Shown here: positions 60,998-64,000 of the stretch, piece by piece
Numbering within the stretch: position 1 is the first letter of the stretch
Layout of the letters: every line of letters begins with the position of its first letter
The notes under the pieces: generated by a model
Told to the model about the DNA's origin: nothing
The model's input: only the letters and a program-made list of their open reading frames with translations
Databases searched by the model: none
NCBI RefSeq assembly: GCF_030398385.1
Contig: NZ_JAOAOQ010000008.1
Span: 62,001 to 126,000, forward strand
DNA length: 64,000 bases
Reading direction: 5' to 3'
Source: Aquibium sp. ELW1220
GTDB taxonomy: Bacteria; Pseudomonadota; Alphaproteobacteria; Rhizobiales; Rhizobiaceae
Position numbers and translations under genes: made by a program

Positions 60998-61720
60998 TCA
61001 GGCCGCCAGCGTCTCGGAAAACAGCGTGACCAGCCGCTTCCAGTGGCGCTCGGCGCCGGCTGCGTCGAAGACGGAGTGGTCGGGCACGCACCAGCCATGC
61101 TTGGTGCCGGCATAGTTCTCGATGACGTGGTCGACCTCGGCGGTGCGCAACGCCTCGGCTAGCTTGCCCGCCTGCTCCGGCGGGAAGGACCCGTCGACGC
61201 CCGCCGCACCGACGTAGATCCGCGCCTTCATCTTCGCCGCGTGCCGGTGCGGACTGTCTTCGGCATCGGCGGCGAGGTTGCCGCCATGGAAGCTCGCCGC
61301 GGCGGCGATGCGGTCGGGCCAGGCCGCAGCGACATTGAGCGCGCGGGCGCCGCCCATGCAGTAGCCGGTGACGCCGACCGGACCGGAAAATCCTTCCGCC
61401 GACAGCGCGTCGAGAAAGGCGCCGGTGTCGGCGATCGTCAGGGCCTGCGTGGTCGCGCGCAGCATGCCGAAAAGCCGCTCCTTGGTCGCCTCGTCGGAAA
61501 AGGCGGTCTTCGGCTCGAACACCGGCCTGTCGCCGAAGCGATGGAACAGGTCCGGCACGAGCACCGCGTAACCGGCCGCGACCAGCCTTTCGGCCATGGC
61601 GTCGAGCGCCGGGCGCGGGCCGAAGATGTCCATGAACAGGATGACGGCGGCCTTCGCCCCGCCGTCGGGAATGAACAGGCCGGCGCGGCAGGGGCCGTCG
61701 GCGGTGGCGATGTCGATCAT
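60998..61720 (-). CDS. Dienelactone hydrolase family protein
   Basis: A 240-residue alpha/beta hydrolase. The nucleophile elbow is VTGYCMGGARAL (Cys), and the conserved Asp and His lie in VGAAGVDGSFPPEQAGKL and YAGTKHGW. The DLH family opens dienelactones in aromatic breakdown, though many members have other ester substrates. Family similarity begins at the ATG at 61720; an ATG at 61774 is also open. Confidence 0.88.
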   Translation of the reverse strand: MIDIATADGPCRAGLFIPDGGAKAAVILFMDIFGPRPALDAMAERLVAAGYAVLVPDLFHRFGDRPVFEPKTAFSDEATKERLFGMLRATTQALTIADTGAFLDALSAEGFSGPVGVTGYCMGGARALNVAAAWPDRIAAAASFHGGNLAADAEDSPHRHAAKMKARIYVGAAGVDGSFPPEQAGKLAEALRTAEVDHVIENYAGTKHGWCVPDHSVFDAAGAERHWKRLVTLFSETLAA

Positions 61721-61825
61721 GCGCTTGGTCAAGGCAACGGCTCCGGGCGTTCGTGCTCGCACATCTTGTCGCATTGCCGTGCCGCCGGTCGCAAGCCTCC
61801 GTCGGCCGCTTCGCCGACGGCAGCG

Positions 61826-62359
61826 TCAGGCCGCGCTGCGTTCCGGCCGCAGCATGCGCGTCAGCACGTCGGTCTTCTTGACGAAATGCTGCACCAGCGC
61901 GCCGGCCACGTGCAGCGCCACCGCGATGACGATCACCGGCTTGGCGAAGTGGTGTATGGTGCCCGCGAGTTCGACCCCTCCGAACCAGGCGGCGCCGCCA
62001 CTGACCGGCATGGCAAGGATGACGAGGTAGAGCACCCCGTGCACGGCATGGGCGATCGCGGTCTGGAGCCTGCTCTGGCCGGAGGGAAGCGGCGGCGCGC
62101 CGTGGGTGACGCGCAGGAACAGCCGGATCACGGCCAGCGCGAACACGCCCATGCCGATCGCGACATGAACATTGGCGGCGAAGAGATCGGCCTCGGCGGG
62201 CGTCGTTCCCTCGCGGAACGCCTTCCAGGCGGGTCCGATGTTCTCGCCCATCACCACTTGGAACAGCACCATGGCGGCCATGATCCAGTGCAGGGCGATC
62301 TGGGCGGCGGAATAGCCGGCGGGACGGACGGATGAGACGGGAGCAACGATGGCTGGCAT
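61826..62359 (-). CDS. Cytochrome b561-family membrane protein
   Basis: A 177-residue four-helix membrane protein that transfers electrons between quinone and another carrier. Haem-ligand histidines are visible in QIALHWIMAAMVLFQ, ANVHVAIGMGVFALAV, AHAVHGVLYLVILAM and VALHVAGALVQHFVKK. It starts 106 nt from the dienelactone hydrolase on the same strand and may share a promoter region with the MttB homolog upstream. Confidence 0.92.
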   Translation of the reverse strand: MPAIVAPVSSVRPAGYSAAQIALHWIMAAMVLFQVVMGENIGPAWKAFREGTTPAEADLFAANVHVAIGMGVFALAVIRLFLRVTHGAPPLPSGQSRLQTAIAHAVHGVLYLVILAMPVSGGAAWFGGVELAGTIHHFAKPVIVIAVALHVAGALVQHFVKKTDVLTRMLRPERSAA

Positions 62360-62648
62360 GGTCGGGACCTTTCGAACCCTCTCGCAGGAGGCGCTTCACG
62401 ATGTCCCGGAGGCTAGGCCGCACGGTTGATCCAGGACAAGCCGCGCAACGTTTCGCAAGGTAAAGTTCTGTAAAGTTCGCCGACCGGAGGCAGTCGCCCG
62501 CCCGTCTGGTCCGGCCGGCAGCGGACGCGGGCCGGCATCGCCGGCACGCGGCCGCTCAGCGCGGCTTCTTCGGTCCGGAGAAGGCGGTTCTCCAGACTTC
62601 CTTGTGGATCAGATCGGCCACTTTAGCCCGGCCTGTATCGGGCTCGCT

Positions 62649-64000
62649 TCAAGTGAAGGCGTCGGGCATGGACTGCTTCTTGGTCGCGATGAAGTCGCGC
62701 AGGCCCTCGGCGATGCCCTCGTCGAGGGCCGGCGCCTCGTAGGTCTCGAGCCAGCGGCGGGCGAGGTCGTTGGCGCGCTGCTCCGCCCGCTTCTCGCCCT
62801 CGGCCTGCCACTGCTCGTAGGAATTGTTGTCGGCGATCGACGAGCGGTAGAAGGCCGACTGGAAATTGGCCTGTGTGTGCGAGCAGCCGAGATAGTGGCT
62901 GCCGGGGCCGACCTCGCGGATGGCGTCCATCGCCTGGCCGTTCTCGGACAGGTCGACGCCGGCGGCGAGCTTCTGCTGCATGCCGAGCTGATCGATGTCC
63001 ATCATGAACTTCTCGTAGCAGGAGGCGAGCCCGCCCTCGAGCCAGCCTGCCGCGTGCAGCACGAAGTTGGTACCGGCGAGCAGCGTCGAGGTCAGCGTGT
63101 TGGCGCTCTCGTAGGCGGCCTGCGCGTCGGGGATCTTGGAGGCGCAGAGCGAGCCGCCGGTGCGGAAGGGCAGGCCCAGACGCCGCGCCAGCTGGCCGGC
63201 GCCGTAGGAGACCAGCGTCGGCTCCGGCGTGCCAAAGGTCGGCGCGCCCGATTGCATCGAGATCGAGGAGGCGAAGGTGCCGAACAGCACCGGCGCACCC
63301 GGCCGCACGAGCTGGGTGAAGGCAGCCCCCGCCAGCACCTCGGCCAGCACCTGCGTCAGCGTGCCGGCGACGGTGACCGGGCTCATCGCTCCCGCCAGGA
63401 TGAAGGGCGTGATGATGGTGGCCTGGTTGTTGCGGGCATAGACCTTGGCCGCGCCCAGCATGGTCTCGTCGAAGACCATCGGCGAATTGGCGTTGATCAG
63501 GTTGATGATGACGGTGTTGTTCTCGACGAAATCGGCGCCGAACAGGATCTTGGCCATCGCCACCGTATCCTCGGCCCGCTCCGGCGCCGTCACCGAGCCC
63601 ATGAAGGGCTTGTCCGACAGCGTCATGTGGGCGTGGATCATGTCGAGATGGCGCTTGTTGACCGGCACGTCGACCGGCTCGCACACCGTGCCGCCCGAAT
63701 GGTGCAGCGACGGCGCCATGTAGGTGAGCTTCACGAAGTTGCGGAAATCCTCGATCGTGGCATAGCGCCGGTTGCCGTCGAGGTCGCGCACGAAGGGCGG
63801 GCCGTAGACCGGCGCGAAGACGGTGGCGTCGCCGCCGATCTGGACGGAGCGCTCGGGATTGCGGGCGTGCTGGGTGAAGACCGACGGCGCGCTCTTCAGC
63901 AGCGAGCGCGGCAGGCCCCTGGGGAAGTGGACACGCTCGCCCTTCACGTCGGCGCCCGCGTCGCGCCACATCTGCAGCGCCTCGGCATCGTCGCGGAACT
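62649..64000 (-). CDS. Second MttB-superfamily methyltransferase homolog, 5' end outside the window
   Basis: The frame runs from 62649 beyond the right edge (63972-64000 read in frame as FRDDAEALQM). At least 450 residues are visible. Family stretches are ILAGAMSPVTVAGTLTQVLA, ISMQSGAPTFGTPEPTLVSY, FVLHAAGWLEGGLASCYEK and VGPGSHYLGCSHTQ. It parallels the copy at 34958 (for example the same AGAM-PVTVAG and HAAGWLEGGL motifs) but is clearly diverged and lacks an amber codon. It probably demethylates a different quaternary amine. Confidence 0.92.
   Translation of the reverse strand, partial: FRDDAEALQMWRDAGADVKGERVHFPRGLPRSLLKSAPSVFTQHARNPERSVQIGGDATVFAPVYGPPFVRDLDGNRRYATIEDFRNFVKLTYMAPSLHHSGGTVCEPVDVPVNKRHLDMIHAHMTLSDKPFMGSVTAPERAEDTVAMAKILFGADFVENNTVIINLINANSPMVFDETMLGAAKVYARNNQATIITPFILAGAMSPVTVAGTLTQVLAEVLAGAAFTQLVRPGAPVLFGTFASSISMQSGAPTFGTPEPTLVSYGAGQLARRLGLPFRTGGSLCASKIPDAQAAYESANTLTSTLLAGTNFVLHAAGWLEGGLASCYEKFMMDIDQLGMQQKLAAGVDLSENGQAMDAIREVGPGSHYLGCSHTQANFQSAFYRSSIADNNSYEQWQAEGEKRAEQRANDLARRWLETYEAPALDEGIAEGLRDFIATKKQSMPDAFT

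Overview
The window looks like a chromosomal segment of a GC-rich alphaproteobacterium of the order Hyphomicrobiales (Rhizobiales). Supporting signs are an ATP12-family F1-ATPase assembly chaperone, two envelope proteins ending in a DUF1236-like domain typical of this order, a COG2907/DUF1365/CFA-synthase operon, short palindromic intergenic repeats of rhizobial style, and uniform high-GC codon use. I see no rRNA, no CRISPR array, no complete insertion sequence and no prophage; one tRNA-Tyr is present. No exact genus can be claimed.

Layout. 1-4.9 kb: an operon of photolyase (cut by the window edge), a COG2907 flavoprotein, DUF1365 and a cyclopropane-fatty-acid-synthase-like methyltransferase, i.e. 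a light/singlet-oxygen membrane-lipid module. 5-12.5 kb: an extended SDR, ketol-acid reductoisomerase behind a TetR gene with a perfect palindromic operator, a HxlR regulator plus FAD monooxygenase divergent from a QOR2-like quinone reductase, PdxJ and a family-25 glycosyltransferase. 12.5-17.6 kb: a Dda/RecD-like helicase, a VapBC pair, a cobalt-type nitrile hydratase operon whose alpha subunit has a His-rich N terminus, a LysE exporter and a ParB-like mini-protein. 17.8-28.2 kb: polysaccharide deacetylase, ATP12/EamA/RluC operon, two DUF1236-type envelope proteins, a 30-residue membrane peptide, a Gly-rich Tat-type protein, a NarL-type two-component system, CrcB, a flavodoxin and tRNA-Tyr.

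28.4-31 kb: valine catabolism (isobutyryl-CoA-type dehydrogenase and 3-hydroxyisobutyrate dehydrogenase) separated by a large inverted repeat. 31-46.6 kb is the most interesting stretch: a SpuC-like aminotransferase, an MFS carrier, an MttB-superfamily methyltransferase, a dimethylglycine/sarcosine-dehydrogenase-like FAD-GcvT fusion, a DddP-type DMSP lyase homolog whose metal-ligand and catalytic spacing fits DddP exactly, and a betaine-homocysteine methyltransferase behind a perfect 10-2-10 palindrome that looks like a SahR site. A second MttB homolog runs off the right edge. Together these suggest a neighbourhood for methylated onium compounds (betaines, possibly DMSP) feeding methionine and one-carbon metabolism.

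46.6-64 kb is more accessory: an unknown two-gene pair, two AraC regulators around a secreted-protein set, an ECF sigma factor cotranscribed with a von Willebrand A protein, a strikingly AT-rich membrane-protein gene, a class III cyclase-TPR protein, a VapC gene broken by one in-frame amber codon beside an intact Phd-type antitoxin, a family-2 glycosyltransferase, a cysteine-rich Fe-S-like protein, a dienelactone hydrolase and a cytochrome b561.
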